Both the position numbers and the translations under genes were made by a program. Of a stretch of 27,752 nt of DNA, positions 17,124-27,748 are shown piece by piece. Position 1 is the stretch's first letter, and every line of letters starts with the position of its first letter. Below the pieces are notes generated by a model that was given only the letters and a program-made list of their open reading frames with translations, did no database searches and was not told the DNA's origin. The stretch is from positions 1 to 27,752 of the forward strand of contig JAJJLU010000603.1 in NCBI GenBank assembly GCA_023807065.1, read 5' to 3'. This DNA comes from Isotricha intestinalis (Eukaryota; Ciliophora; Litostomatea; Vestibuliferida; Isotrichidae).

Positions 17124-17708
17124 ATGGAAAGTTTTGACTTAAATGAAAGTCAATATTTAGGAAATCAAGAAAATAAAAGTTCAAATTTTTTAAAAACAAA
17201 TTCTTCTTCCTTTTTAGATAAAAAATTATCAAGAAAAATAATGAACGTTTCTTTAAATGATGGAAATAAAATAGATAATAGAAAAAATCCAATTAAAATT
17301 GGAAATCAATTGTTTATTAATTATATGAAAAATAGTAATTCAATTAATAAGAAAATTTCTCATATAAATGATTCTTGTTTTGGAAAAAAAAATAGAACTT
17401 TTTCTTTTATAAATTCACCTCCTTTTAATATAAAATATCAAAAAAATAGTTTTAAAAAAGAAATTACTTCTTTTTCACCTACTTCATATAAAAGAAATAT
17501 AAATTATTATTTTTTAACTGATATTATGAGATTTAATTTAACTTTTGATAAAATGAATCTTAGAAGGAAGCAACCTCAGATAAAAATTGTTCCTGCTAAA
17601 GAAATAAAGAAAAAAAAAGAAAAAGATAATTATGAAAAATTTTTTAAAGATTTAGAAATTCCTAAAGAAAATACGCAAAGAAGGAATTTAACGACAATTT
17701 TTTTTTAA
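17124..17708 (+). CDS. Small basic orphan protein, 194 aa
   Basis: I do not recognise it. The sequence is Asn/Ser/Lys-rich and mostly low in hydrophobic content, suggesting much disorder. A Phe/Ser/Pro stretch (FSFINSPPFNIKYQ, about residues 93-106) and a very basic C-terminal third (KEIKKKKEKDNYEKFFKDLE) stand out. There is no signal peptide, membrane helix, zinc motif or clear coiled coil. Codon use resembles its neighbours, and the frame is open far longer than the chance frames in the flanking DNA, which supports a real gene. Stop is TAA. Confidence 0.65.
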   Translation: MESFDLNESQYLGNQENKSSNFLKTNSSSFLDKKLSRKIMNVSLNDGNKIDNRKNPIKIGNQLFINYMKNSNSINKKISHINDSCFGKKNRTFSFINSPPFNIKYQKNSFKKEITSFSPTSYKRNINYYFLTDIMRFNLTFDKMNLRRKQPQIKIVPAKEIKKKKEKDNYEKFFKDLEIPKENTQRRNLTTIFF

Positions 17709-18531
17709 TTTAATTATAATTTTTAATGTATTAATTCATTTTTTTTATGTGTTGGGTATTTTTAAATTTATTTTTTGTTTAGTATAAAAAGAATAATTAT
17801 ATCATTAAAAGACTTTTAATTATTTTGATTAATTTAGATTATTCAATTAATTTACAATTACTCTTATTTTTCCTTTTGATTTTTCAAAGAGTTTTTTTTC
17901 ATTCAAAATAATGTTTATTTAATTTAAAATATACCAAGAGATAATTAACTTAATGTTAAAATGTTTTTTTCAATGTCTTCCTTATTTTTTATAATTATTG
18001 TAAACTATATAAAATAATATTTAATTCAGATTATTTGTTAATAATTTTATATGGTTATTATTATGAGTAATTTTTATGTTATTAGTTTATTTTATGATAA
18101 AGGAATTTTTATTATCAATTCTATAAATATTAATAAGAGTAATAATTTATTTTTGTTTCTTAATATCTTTTAAAATATGATTTATTAAAATAATAAATAT
18201 TATTTTATAATTTTAATTTTATTTTTCCTCATTTATTGTTAATGAATTCCTTTGTCAAATATTTCAAAATATCATAAATTTATATTGAATGATTCATTAT
18301 TTCTATTTTGAATATCCGATAATTCCTTGAAAAAATAAATTATGAATTAAATATTCTTTCATAAATAAAAGAATCTAATAAATAATATTCCTTTTTTAAT
18401 ATATAAAAAGGGGAATAATTTTTAAAAAATATTTTAAATTTTAATTAGTTATATTTTAGTTTATTTTCAAAAAATCATAAAAATGAAAAAAAATATATAA
18501 AACCAAAAAAATAAAAATCTATATCTCAAAA
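17709..18531. other. 0.8 kb intergenic region, nothing recognised
   Basis: AT-rich DNA between two plus-strand genes. It should hold the 3' UTR of the basic orphan and the promoter of the carboxypeptidase. No open frame above chance, no RNA gene signature and no tandem repeat was seen. The last 60 bases before 18532 are A-rich on the plus strand, like other leaders in this window. Confidence 0.5.
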
Positions 18532-21372
18532 ATGACCAAAATCTCAATACCATTAATATCAATTTTATTAACAATCTTAACAGAAACAACTCAAAGATAC
18601 TATAAATATTATTACTTTAACGACATAATAAAAACATTTGAAAACTTACAAAAAACATGTCCTGAATATGTAAGAATAGACACATCTCAAAAAAGATATA
18701 ATTTAGACGTAGTAACTGAATGTGATGGCAATTGCACAAATTTAATAGTATATCTCACAGATTTTGATTCATATACTTTAAACAGACCTCAATTTTATAT
18801 TTCAGGTTTAGTTCATGGAAATGAAGAATTAGGTCCAACAACAATAACAGAATTTGTATTATATTTCTGTAACAATAAGAATAAGAAAAATAAGCTTTTT
18901 CACAATATTTTAAAATCAAAATTATATATAATGACCCCAATGACAAATGCATATGGATATTATCATGAAACAAGAGAAGACAGAGTAATATATACAAAAA
19001 ATAATTCAAAAGGAACATTAGATCCAAATAGAGATTTCCCATATTCAAAAGGTAAAAATTTAACATTTCCATGCATGAGAACATTATCAGGAAGAACAAT
19101 AAATGAAATATTTAATGAACATATAATATCAGGAGGATTAACATTTCATGGAGGAGATAATGTTATAGGATATGCATGGGGTAATTTTATTCATATATCT
19201 AATCATAAAAGTACAGAAGCTCCTGATCACGAAGCTTTTAATGGTATTGGTAAAATAATGAAAAAAGTTACTTCAAGTTTAAATAACACTCAAAATAAAA
19301 TTGATGATTATTTATTAGGAGATATGACTTCTTTAGTTTATGCTGTTGATGGTGGATTAGAAGATTGGGCTTATGCTTTAAATTGGGAAAATAAAATTAT
19401 TAAAGATCATATTCCTATTAAAAAATGTGATTCTAATACTTTTTCTTATTATAATGAAGATTGGAATATTAAAAATGAACATAAAGGAAAATGTTTAATG
19501 TATTTAATTGAAGCTGATAAAAATAAAAAACCTAAAGAAAATACTTTAGGAATTGAAGATTTTGAGAAAATTGATATTTTTGATTTTTTTAATTTAAAAA
19601 ATTTTTTCGGTCATATTCCTAGAAATATGAGGTTAATTTATGCTTCTTCTGATTTAATGTATGCTAGTATATTTATTGATAATGAAAATATTATTAAAGA
19701 TGGAAATGATTATAAAATTCCTTTTATTATTATGGGATGTAAAACTGTTTTAAATATTACTATTTATAAAACAAATATTTATTTATTAGATAAAGATTAT
19801 TTAAATCAAAATTTTATTCAAAAGAAAATTTTAGAGAAAAACATATATGAAAAAGTATCTGAAAATATATCAAATTGTTATTGGGGAGATTATGAATTAG
19901 GAAATAATTTAACAACATATAATTTAATAATAAAAAATTCATCTCAAGATGATATTAAAAATGAAACAATAAAAAAATCAATTAAAGGAAATTTATACTT
20001 TATTCATGCAGTGGCTCCAGATTATAATTGGAGAAATCAAAATAATCCAGATCCAAAAATTAATCCTCAAAGTCATTTAGTAAATTCAAAAATAAATTCA
20101 TCTTTTTTTATTGAAAATGGGAATTATTCTTTAAGTTCAAATTATCATATTTTATCATATCCAATTATTACTCTTGAATCAGGAAAAATAATTATTGTTG
20201 ATGATATTGATTCTTTATTTTATTCTATAGAAGAAAATGATATTATTTTTATTATTTCTGAATTATCAAATTTACCTTCTAATTATTATATTACTACTTT
20301 TGTTAACACTAATACTTCAATGAAGAAAAAGAATTATCTTGCTTCTGAAATGGAATTTATTTTTGATTTAAATATTATTTTTACTAAAGAAGAAAGTATT
20401 GAAAATTATAATAAAAAATTAATTAAAAGTTTTAATACAGAAATAAAGCAAGTTATGGGTAAAATAAGTTTGAACAATTTACAAGATGAATTAGAATTAT
20501 CTACAATTGAATGTTCAATTTTAACTAATCCTAAAAAAGAATATTTAATTAAATGTATGAATATTTTGAAAAATTATAATTTAAATAATGAAATTGTAAA
20601 TGGGAAATTTGTGAGAGAAAGATTAGCAAATTCTTTAATTTCTATTGTTAATGAAAAAGAAATTCCAATTAATTTAATTGGAATATTTTCTTTAGATAAA
20701 AAATCAAAAGGAAGATTTTTATTAGATTATGATACTTCTTATTTTTGTTCTTCTAATTTATTTTATAATTTCCCAAAAGAAACAGAAGTAGATTATAAAA
20801 TAGAAATAAAAAGAAAATCAAATAAAGAACTTCAATTAATTTTTAATTCTAAAAATGTAAAATATGAATATTTAGTTTTATTCCCTTTTGCTCATAATTA
20901 TATGATTTTTAATAATAAAAATAACACAGGTCAAATTAAATTAAATGAAAAAGCAGATGGGAAAATTATAGGAAAATCATTATTTGTAATTAAATTAAAA
21001 GGTACTCAATCTTTAGATTTCATAAAAAATTTTTTGAAAAATGATACTGAATATATGGAATTTATTTTTGGAATTAAAGATTTATTTAAAAATGATTTAA
21101 TTGTGTCTAAATGTTCAATTTATTCTAATAGACTTTTATCTCAACAAAATCTTAATATTTTTGATAAAATTGCTCCTTGGAATATTTCTTCTATTGAAAT
21201 TAATTATATTAAAAAACAAAATTTTATAAAATATTGTATTATTGTAACTGTTGTTATTGCTTTGTTATTAATAATACTTATTATTTATAAAAAGATTAGA
21301 AACAAAGTTAAAACTATTGATTATGATGAAGTTAAAGTTATTTCAACATCTGAAACTTCTACAAATTCATAA
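18532..21372 (+). CDS. M14-family zinc carboxypeptidase, type I membrane protein, 946 aa
   Basis: M14 peptidases remove C-terminal residues with a single zinc. Zinc ligands are H95 and E98 in VHGNEELG, and H206 in LTFHGGDN. The substrate-binding Asn-Arg pair is N166-R167 in DPNRDFPY, and E327 in YLIEAD is the likely general base. All expected M14 catalytic elements are seen. Residues 1-18 are a hydrophobic signal peptide. After the catalytic domain (about 25-340) comes a 550-residue extracellular region with many Asn-x-Ser/Thr sites that I cannot assign. A transmembrane helix (about 901-919) is followed by a 27-residue cytosolic tail rich in Ser/Thr. It should sit at the cell surface or in an endosomal or food-vacuole membrane. 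Codons switch between A-ending and T-ending blocks along the gene. Stop TAA. Confidence 0.92.
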   Translation: MTKISIPLISILLTILTETTQRYYKYYYFNDIIKTFENLQKTCPEYVRIDTSQKRYNLDVVTECDGNCTNLIVYLTDFDSYTLNRPQFYISGLVHGNEELGPTTITEFVLYFCNNKNKKNKLFHNILKSKLYIMTPMTNAYGYYHETREDRVIYTKNNSKGTLDPNRDFPYSKGKNLTFPCMRTLSGRTINEIFNEHIISGGLTFHGGDNVIGYAWGNFIHISNHKSTEAPDHEAFNGIGKIMKKVTSSLNNTQNKIDDYLLGDMTSLVYAVDGGLEDWAYALNWENKIIKDHIPIKKCDSNTFSYYNEDWNIKNEHKGKCLMYLIEADKNKKPKENTLGIEDFEKIDIFDFFNLKNFFGHIPRNMRLIYASSDLMYASIFIDNENIIKDGNDYKIPFIIMGCKTVLNITIYKTNIYLLDKDYLNQNFIQKKILEKNIYEKVSENISNCYWGDYELGNNLTTYNLIIKNSSQDDIKNETIKKSIKGNLYFIHAVAPDYNWRNQNNPDPKINPQSHLVNSKINSSFFIENGNYSLSSNYHILSYPIITLESGKIIIVDDIDSLFYSIEENDIIFIISELSNLPSNYYITTFVNTNTSMKKKNYLASEMEFIFDLNIIFTKEESIENYNKKLIKSFNTEIKQVMGKISLNNLQDELELSTIECSILTNPKKEYLIKCMNILKNYNLNNEIVNGKFVRERLANSLISIVNEKEIPINLIGIFSLDKKSKGRFLLDYDTSYFCSSNLFYNFPKETEVDYKIEIKRKSNKELQLIFNSKNVKYEYLVLFPFAHNYMIFNNKNNTGQIKLNEKADGKIIGKSLFVIKLKGTQSLDFIKNFLKNDTEYMEFIFGIKDLFKNDLIVSKCSIYSNRLLSQQNLNIFDKIAPWNISSIEINYIKKQNFIKYCIIVTVVIALLLIILIIYKKIRNKVKTIDYDEVKVISTSETSTNS

Positions 21373-21521
21373 AATATTTATAATTGAGAATAAAAACATA
21401 ATATAAAATTAATATTTAAATTTCATTTTTTAATTTTTATTTTCATTTTGTAAAAAAGAAAAAAATAAATTAATTCTTTTATTTATTAATATAAGTATAA
21501 TTTAAATTTGATAAATAATTA

Positions 21522-23861
21522 TTATAAAAATATTTTTTCATAATCAATAATTTCACTTTTCTTTATTCCTCTCATAGCAATTAATTTATCAAAATCTTCT
21601 TTTGATTTATCATCAACGAAATTTTTATAAGAATTTCCAAAAACATCAACAGAAGTTCCTAAACATTTTAATCGATTTTCAATTTTTGAAAAATCTCTTT
21701 TAATAATCATATTTAAACAATTATATCTAGTATCATTTTCTTTATTTTGTCCTGGCACTGGTTTAATGACTGTAAAATATAAATTTAAAAGAGAGTCTTT
21801 TAATTCTCCTATACAAGTTAATAAAATTTGACCTCCATTTTCATCTATTTTTTTTATTTTGTAAATATATAATATTAAAGAATCACTTATTATTTTTGGT
21901 ATTATATTTAAAAAGTGACATATAAATTCTTCTTGAAGAATATTTTTTATTAATGAAAAATTATTTTCTAAAATTTTTGCAATTTCATTTACAAAAGAAC
22001 CTAAATTTGAATTATTGTTATTTCCAAACCAATTTTTTTTAATTATGCCATTTTGTAATTGTTCATTAATTAAATTTTTTAAATTGATACTCAAAACATC
22101 ATATGCACTTTTATATATTTCTCTTATATTAGCAATTACATCATCATAATTAATATTTTCTTTATATTTTTCTTCAATTTTTTCTTGTAAACTAATTGTC
22201 AAAGCTCCAATTGTTGTTATACAATAATCACAAGTATTAATTACATAAGATATATTTTTAATATCTTCCTCTTTAATATTTTTATTTTCATTATTTTTCT
22301 GAGAATAAAAATTCAAATTAAATTTAGTCTTTAATATTTCTTCGTTATAAAATTTAAATATTTCTTTAAATTTCATACATAAATCTAAAAAAGTTTTATA
22401 TTTAGAAAAAGTTAAACAACGATTCATAGCTTGTTTAATATTATTAAATAAGTATAAACTAGAAACATATAATTTTCCTTCGATTCTATCTTCTTTTTTT
22501 AAACTTTGAATAATACCTTTAATTTTAACTTCTTCATTATTTACATAACTTTGCATATAAGGTTCAAAAGATTCAGAAATAATTCCTAAGACTCTAAAGG
22601 GTTTATATTTAGGAGTTAAATTGGGATCTTTTCTATTTGGATTTCTTTCTTTTTCTTTATCTTTTTTATCAGAATATTTTGCTTTAATTTCTTCAATTAA
22701 ATATTTCTTTTTTTCTTTCTCATCATTAATACTAATACCTTTCATTAAATTAATCTCATTAGCATTATTTTCTTCATTTAAATTTCCTGGATAATCAGCT
22801 AATAAATATTCATTTAAATTTTGTTCAAATTCAATAGTATTATTAAGTACTTTTACTAATATTTCAACTTCTATTTTTTTAACACCTTCTAAATTCATCA
22901 TTAATATTTCATTTAAATGTAATTTAGTAATTCTACAAAATTCTTGGCATAATTGAGATTTAAATCCCCATGAAGGAGGGAAAATATCATCATATGATTT
23001 ATCATATTCTTTCAAACATCTTTTAATCCATTCAAATCTTCTATAAGTTTCATTAAATTCAACAGGATTTTCATTTTTAGGATCAAATAAGGTTTCATAA
23101 GGATTTAATTTATATTGAGTAAACCAAGTTTTTAAACTAATAATAGCATTATCTCCAATTGCATTTATTGCTAGACAAGCATCATATAATCTTTCAGAAT
23201 TATGAGGTAATAATTGAATATTATTTTTAAATTCATCTAATATTAAACCTAATAACATTGAACATAAAGAATCTTTTTTTTGATAAAGAGAATTAACTTG
23301 AGTGACATGACGATAATCTTTAAAATAATCCATTATATCATTTGATGCTGCAATTGCATTTGCAGCTTCTTTATATAATTTTTCTTTAACAAATAATTCT
23401 AATTTCTCAATTCCTGTTATTAACATAATTAATTTTGTTAAAGAAGATATTGTAGTTGTAATATTATTTCTTGCATTATCTAAATTTTTAATATCATTAC
23501 AAATTAATTTAACTGTACTTTCATTAGTATCTGAATTTTGCTTTATTGTATTTATTAAATCTATTATTTTACCTACATCATTATTTAATTCTCCCATATA
23601 TAATTTTAATTCTTCATTATATGTTGCTCTTTCACACATTAAACCATCTATTTCTTCATCAAGTTCTGATATTTGTTTTTCAAATTGTTCTATTAAATTT
23701 GGGAGTTTTTCTAAACTTTTAAAATCAGGAAATTTTTCATTTAAATATGATGCTATATCGAAATTTGGGTCTTCTAAAGGATCAGAAGAATTTGTATATT
23801 GTTTTAGAACTTCATAAAATTCTGGAGATATTGATATTTCATCTGATGGGGATTGAGACAT
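21522..23861 (-). CDS. VPS53: VPS53, GARP/EARP tethering complex subunit, 779 aa
   Basis: VPS53 is a subunit of the GARP complex (with VPS51, VPS52, VPS54), which tethers endosome-derived vesicles at the trans-Golgi, and of EARP on recycling endosomes. Family signatures are clear. The N-terminus has DPNFDIASYLNEKFPDFKSL (31-50) followed by a helical coiled-coil segment with ISELDEEI. The conserved stretch LDNARNNITTTISSLTKL follows, and then the strongly conserved block YRRFEWIKRCLKEYDKSYDD plus FPPSWGFKSQLCQEFC (about residues 270-310). The length is in the usual range. A basic insert (KKDKEKERNPNRKDPN) lies near residue 395. Its end is 149 bases from the convergent carboxypeptidase gene, and its start is 176 bases from a divergent membrane-protein gene. 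The first ten Ile codons are all ATA. Stop TAA. Confidence 0.94.
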   Translation of the reverse strand: MSQSPSDEISISPEFYEVLKQYTNSSDPLEDPNFDIASYLNEKFPDFKSLEKLPNLIEQFEKQISELDEEIDGLMCERATYNEELKLYMGELNNDVGKIIDLINTIKQNSDTNESTVKLICNDIKNLDNARNNITTTISSLTKLIMLITGIEKLELFVKEKLYKEAANAIAASNDIMDYFKDYRHVTQVNSLYQKKDSLCSMLLGLILDEFKNNIQLLPHNSERLYDACLAINAIGDNAIISLKTWFTQYKLNPYETLFDPKNENPVEFNETYRRFEWIKRCLKEYDKSYDDIFPPSWGFKSQLCQEFCRITKLHLNEILMMNLEGVKKIEVEILVKVLNNTIEFEQNLNEYLLADYPGNLNEENNANEINLMKGISINDEKEKKKYLIEEIKAKYSDKKDKEKERNPNRKDPNLTPKYKPFRVLGIISESFEPYMQSYVNNEEVKIKGIIQSLKKEDRIEGKLYVSSLYLFNNIKQAMNRCLTFSKYKTFLDLCMKFKEIFKFYNEEILKTKFNLNFYSQKNNENKNIKEEDIKNISYVINTCDYCITTIGALTISLQEKIEEKYKENINYDDVIANIREIYKSAYDVLSINLKNLINEQLQNGIIKKNWFGNNNNSNLGSFVNEIAKILENNFSLIKNILQEEFICHFLNIIPKIISDSLILYIYKIKKIDENGGQILLTCIGELKDSLLNLYFTVIKPVPGQNKENDTRYNCLNMIIKRDFSKIENRLKCLGTSVDVFGNSYKNFVDDKSKEDFDKLIAMRGIKKSEIIDYEKIFL

Positions 23862-24037
23862 TTTTTTTTAAATATATTTTTTTCTTTTTGAAAAAGGATG
23901 AAAATATTTCTATTATCTTTTTAATATAAAATAATTTAAATTTGAAAATTAAAGAATTAATAAAAGTAAATTTAATAGATGATAAATTATAAATATGTAA
24001 TAAACAAATTTAACAATTTATTTAAAATTAAATAAAT
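23862..24037. promoter_or_regulatory. Compact divergent promoter region, VPS53 and orphan membrane protein
   Basis: Only 176 bases separate the two divergent start codons, so both promoters and 5' leaders must fit here. The sequence is strongly AT-rich without a distinct box that I can name. The assignment rests on orientation and spacing alone. Confidence 0.45.
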
Positions 24038-26545
24038 ATGATTACAAATTTATTATTTTTTTTATTTCATTTTAAATTATGTTTTTCTATAGAATATAAA
24101 AAAATCAATAAAAATGTTCCAACCAAAATAAATTTAAGTTCAGAACAAACAAGAGTTTACACATATTTAAGTTATACAGAAGATTATGAAGAAGAAGATA
24201 AGGATAAAATCAATAAATATTATTTCCTTTTAATAGAGAGTAGATTAAAAATTTTATGTTATTATAAAAATATAGAAAATGAAACACAATTCCCAGATGA
24301 AAAAGAGTTTAAAATTTCATCTTATTCATGTAAAGAAATTGAATTAAATAGTACTCATCATATAATACAATATAATAAAACTGAAATTACAATGATAAAT
24401 TTATTTATGTTTTCTTTAAAGTCATATTCAGTTTCTGAAAAAGAAATTGAAATCAAAAGATTATCATTTCCAAAAAGGTTAAATGAAGGGAAAAATATTT
24501 TTACAGAAAAAGAGACAAAAATTTTTTTTTTTACTATTTTAAAAGGTAATTATGGTGAAATTATATTTTTTACTGATTTAAAAAACTATTCTTTATTTTA
24601 TGAGAAAGAAGGTATTTATAATTATATTAAAGATAATTCTTTTGGAATAAATCCTTTTTATGTAAATTATTATAATTATAAAAATGCTACTAATAAATAT
24701 TATTTATTAATTTATCAAAATATTAAAAATGAAGAGGAATATTTAAATATTGAAATTAGAAACAAAGAAAAATCTGCATTTGGAAAAATTAAAGTAATTA
24801 ATGGATCCAAATTGAATAATACTTTTATTGAAAAATGCTATTTAAATTTTTATTATATAATTTATTCAACGAGAAATTCAATTATTAATATTCATGGAAA
24901 TAATCTTTATTATTTAAAACATATGAAAACTCCCTTTAAAAAGATTGATGATGTAAATAATTTTTCAAATTATGATAATATTTATGATAATCAAATAATT
25001 TCCTCTAATGATTATGAAACTTTTTATATTAGATGCCCACATTCAAGTCATGTAACTATTCAATTAGATTTTATAAATTCAACTTTGGATACAATTTATT
25101 TTGAAAAATTTTCATATTTGAAAATTGAATTTAATGTATCAATACCAATTCATTCTATAAATAATGAACTTATTATTTTAAAATTACTTTCAAAAAAATC
25201 AGAAAATGTTATAATTAATTCAAAAGAATATTATTTTAACCCTGAAGAAAAGAAAATTTTAGATTTAAAAGGTGAAGAATATTTAACTATTATAAATAAA
25301 CAATCAGAATTATTATTTGGAATTAAAAAAAAAATTCCTGATAATTTAATTAAAATTATTGATTATTCAGAACAAGAATATCAATTAGAAACTACAGATA
25401 AACAAAAATTTATAGTTTTTAAATTTGATGATTATGAAAATAATTTCATTAATTTTACTCTCAAAAAATATTCTAAAAATAAAATATATTATTATCAACA
25501 ATCAGGATATAAAGAATTAAATGATATTGGAATTCAAACTTTAAAAAATTTGGAAAATCTCAATATTCAAGTAGATTTAAAATTATATAAGATAAATAAT
25601 AATGAAATAAAAAAGGAAAATAAAGTTTATTATCAGTTTTTTTATTTTTCAAATATTGAAAATAATACAAATATTTCAATTATTACGAATAAAATTGAAA
25701 GAATTGAAATTCCTTCTGATAAATATATAAAATTAAATGAACAAAACTATTTGAAAATATTTAAATTATATGAAGAAATAATAATTCATGTAAGGTTTTT
25801 TATAATTGTATGTTCCCCTTTAAATAAATTTAATATAAGTAATGGAAGTTATTTACATACTTTTTCAAATAATGATGCTTATTCAATAAATCAAATATCT
25901 AGTTTAAAATTATATTTTTCAGGAGAAGGATATTTATTTTATCATATTAAAAAAGAAGGAGAATACGATTATGAATATTCAAATTATAATGGAACTAAAA
26001 TTGAATTTTTTTTATTAAATAATACCCATTTCACTTATAAATTTCAAGATTATAATTTATTTTCAAATGCAAGTAAATTTAATTATATTGCATCAATTAC
26101 AGAATTAAAAAATGAAAATTATATTAATTCTACTTGTGATACTTTTGAAAATTTATATATGAATCCTATTAATAATAGTGATATAACCTTATACAATTTT
26201 TCATCAAAAGATATTGTATATAATTCTTCTTATTCTTTGATTAATTTACCTATTCCTTCAAAACTAAAATCAATTGAGAAAAACGTATCATTAGTGATAA
26301 GGGTAATTAGATATACTTCAAAAATTCATAGAGATATAATTTTTTTTGATAAAATTTATTATGATTTTACCCCTATCAAAGAATTTAAGGGTCGTTCTCA
26401 TGGAGAATGGATTTTTATTATTTTTTTAATAATTATTTTTTGGGTTGTAATTTTAATTGTTTTTTTGAGAAAAAGAATGAAAAATGATGATTTAAAAAAT
26501 CAATTTTTAATTTCTCTTGGTGAAAAAGATATTATAATAAATTAA
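24038..26545 (+). CDS. Orphan type I membrane protein, 835 aa
   Basis: I do not recognise a family. Residues 1-17 are a hydrophobic signal peptide (ITNLLFFLFHFKLCFS), and a single membrane helix lies near the end (about 791-810, WIFIIFLIIIFWVVILIVFL). A 25-residue cytosolic tail begins with RKR, as the positive-inside rule predicts. The large luminal or extracellular part is rich in Asn, Tyr, Lys and Ile, looks mostly beta-stranded and carries many Asn-x-Ser/Thr sites. Cysteines are few, so disulphide-rich modules such as EGF or furin repeats are absent. It could be a surface receptor or a vacuolar protein; nothing fixes this. Start is the first ATG of the frame; stop TAA. Confidence 0.82.
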   Translation: MITNLLFFLFHFKLCFSIEYKKINKNVPTKINLSSEQTRVYTYLSYTEDYEEEDKDKINKYYFLLIESRLKILCYYKNIENETQFPDEKEFKISSYSCKEIELNSTHHIIQYNKTEITMINLFMFSLKSYSVSEKEIEIKRLSFPKRLNEGKNIFTEKETKIFFFTILKGNYGEIIFFTDLKNYSLFYEKEGIYNYIKDNSFGINPFYVNYYNYKNATNKYYLLIYQNIKNEEEYLNIEIRNKEKSAFGKIKVINGSKLNNTFIEKCYLNFYYIIYSTRNSIINIHGNNLYYLKHMKTPFKKIDDVNNFSNYDNIYDNQIISSNDYETFYIRCPHSSHVTIQLDFINSTLDTIYFEKFSYLKIEFNVSIPIHSINNELIILKLLSKKSENVIINSKEYYFNPEEKKILDLKGEEYLTIINKQSELLFGIKKKIPDNLIKIIDYSEQEYQLETTDKQKFIVFKFDDYENNFINFTLKKYSKNKIYYYQQSGYKELNDIGIQTLKNLENLNIQVDLKLYKINNNEIKKENKVYYQFFYFSNIENNTNISIITNKIERIEIPSDKYIKLNEQNYLKIFKLYEEIIIHVRFFIIVCSPLNKFNISNGSYLHTFSNNDAYSINQISSLKLYFSGEGYLFYHIKKEGEYDYEYSNYNGTKIEFFLLNNTHFTYKFQDYNLFSNASKFNYIASITELKNENYINSTCDTFENLYMNPINNSDITLYNFSSKDIVYNSSYSLINLPIPSKLKSIEKNVSLVIRVIRYTSKIHRDIIFFDKIYYDFTPIKEFKGRSHGEWIFIIFLIIIFWVVILIVFLRKRMKNDDLKNQFLISLGEKDIIIN

Positions 26546-26751
26546 GGATTTAACAAAACTAATTCTTTTATTATATATGATAATTATTTAAATAGAGAGT
26601 AAGAAATTTATTATATTAGAAATAATTTAATTTCAACAAAAAATTAAATTATTATTTATTTAATAGATAAATTAATTATTTTTATTAATAATGAATTTGT
26701 GGGTGCTGTTTAAATAATTAATTTAATATAAATTATTAAAAATCTTTAAAA

Positions 26752-27105
26752 ATGTCAAAATTATTTCTAATTTTCTTATTATTTATTTCTTCAAATTGTG
26801 TGTATTTAAGACCAACAAATTATGATGAAAATAAATTGAATGAATGTCTTTCTCAAATGAATTACCAAATGAATGAAGGATTAAAAGAATTATTAGCCCT
26901 TTTCAATAAAAACAGACATTTTTTATTTGGAAAAAAAAGTGAATCAATGAATTTAGATAAATCTGTTCAAGACTCACTTAAACAATGCTTTTCAAAATAT
27001 GGAATTTATGAAAGAATGGTAGGATGTACTCTTGATTGCCATGATAAATGTGATTATTATCATAAAAATGATACTTTATGTAAAAGAAGATGTCCAATTT
27101 GTTAA
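26752..27105 (+). CDS. Small secreted cysteine-rich protein, 117 aa
   Basis: I do not recognise a family. A clear signal peptide (MSKLFLIFLLFISSNC, cleavage near residue 16-18) is followed by about 100 residues with eight cysteines (C32, C79, C92, C96, C100, C110, C114, C117), six of them packed into the last 26 residues in the pattern C-x3-C-x3-C-x9-C-x3-C-x2-C. This even number suggests four disulphides in a secreted or granule protein. The middle is helical and Leu/Glu/Lys-rich. It is the last gene before the right end, 206 bases after the orphan membrane-protein gene in the same direction. I see no basis for giving it an activity. Stop TAA. Confidence 0.78.
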   Translation: MSKLFLIFLLFISSNCVYLRPTNYDENKLNECLSQMNYQMNEGLKELLALFNKNRHFLFGKKSESMNLDKSVQDSLKQCFSKYGIYERMVGCTLDCHDKCDYYHKNDTLCKRRCPIC

Positions 27106-27748
27106 AAATTAAATAAAATTAAAAATTTAAAAAATATCATTATCATTTCATAAATCATAAATTTTTTAATTTTTCATTTTAAACTTACAAGTCTGAAAAT
27201 TAATATAATCAAAATGAAAAATATATTTTTATTAATTTATGAAAAAAAATATTCGACATTATATATTGATTTTTTTAAACTCATAATCATACATTAAAAA
27301 CTTTGCTTTATGGAATAGAACTTTTTTTGAACAATAATTTCATATAAATATTTAATGTGCTTTTAATTTTTTTCTTTTAAATTTGGATAATTCAAAAAAT
27401 TGTCATTGAAAATATTAATATTATGTATTATTGTTTGATATTAAATTTTAAAAATTAATTTGTAAAAAATATATTTTTCTTTTCATTTATTCTTTTGAAT
27501 AGAAATCAGAATATAATAAAAGATAATAAGGTTAAGTTGAATTACCAAAATTTCAAATAAAAAATTCAGAAATAAATGCATGATTTAAATATAGAATATA
27601 ATAAAAAATAGATAATGTAATCAAAAGGTAAATTCTAAAAAACAATATATCAAAGTATTATTATCCTATATAAGTTTTTATTTTTAAATTTATTCTTTTA
27701 AATTATAATTATTAAATTAATTATATATACAGTAAAGGACATAATAAT
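27106..27748. other. Right subtelomeric AT-rich region, nothing recognised
   Basis: About 640 bases follow the last gene without any frame above chance, RNA signature or tandem repeat. Together with the GGGG at the end it looks like a subtelomere. It is longer than the left subtelomeric spacer (143 bases). Confidence 0.5.

Noticed and set aside
18755..19099. 114-codon minus-strand open frame inside the carboxypeptidase gene
   Set aside because: It is antisense to the catalytic domain, whose motifs prove the plus strand is coding.
27240..27350. Apparent similarity of the right subtelomere to the relic at 15163-15418 (shared TCGAC, TATGGAATAGAA and TTTCATATA words)
   Set aside because: The spacings between the words differ (56 and 29 bases against 122 and 56), so the matches do not line up as one diverged copy.
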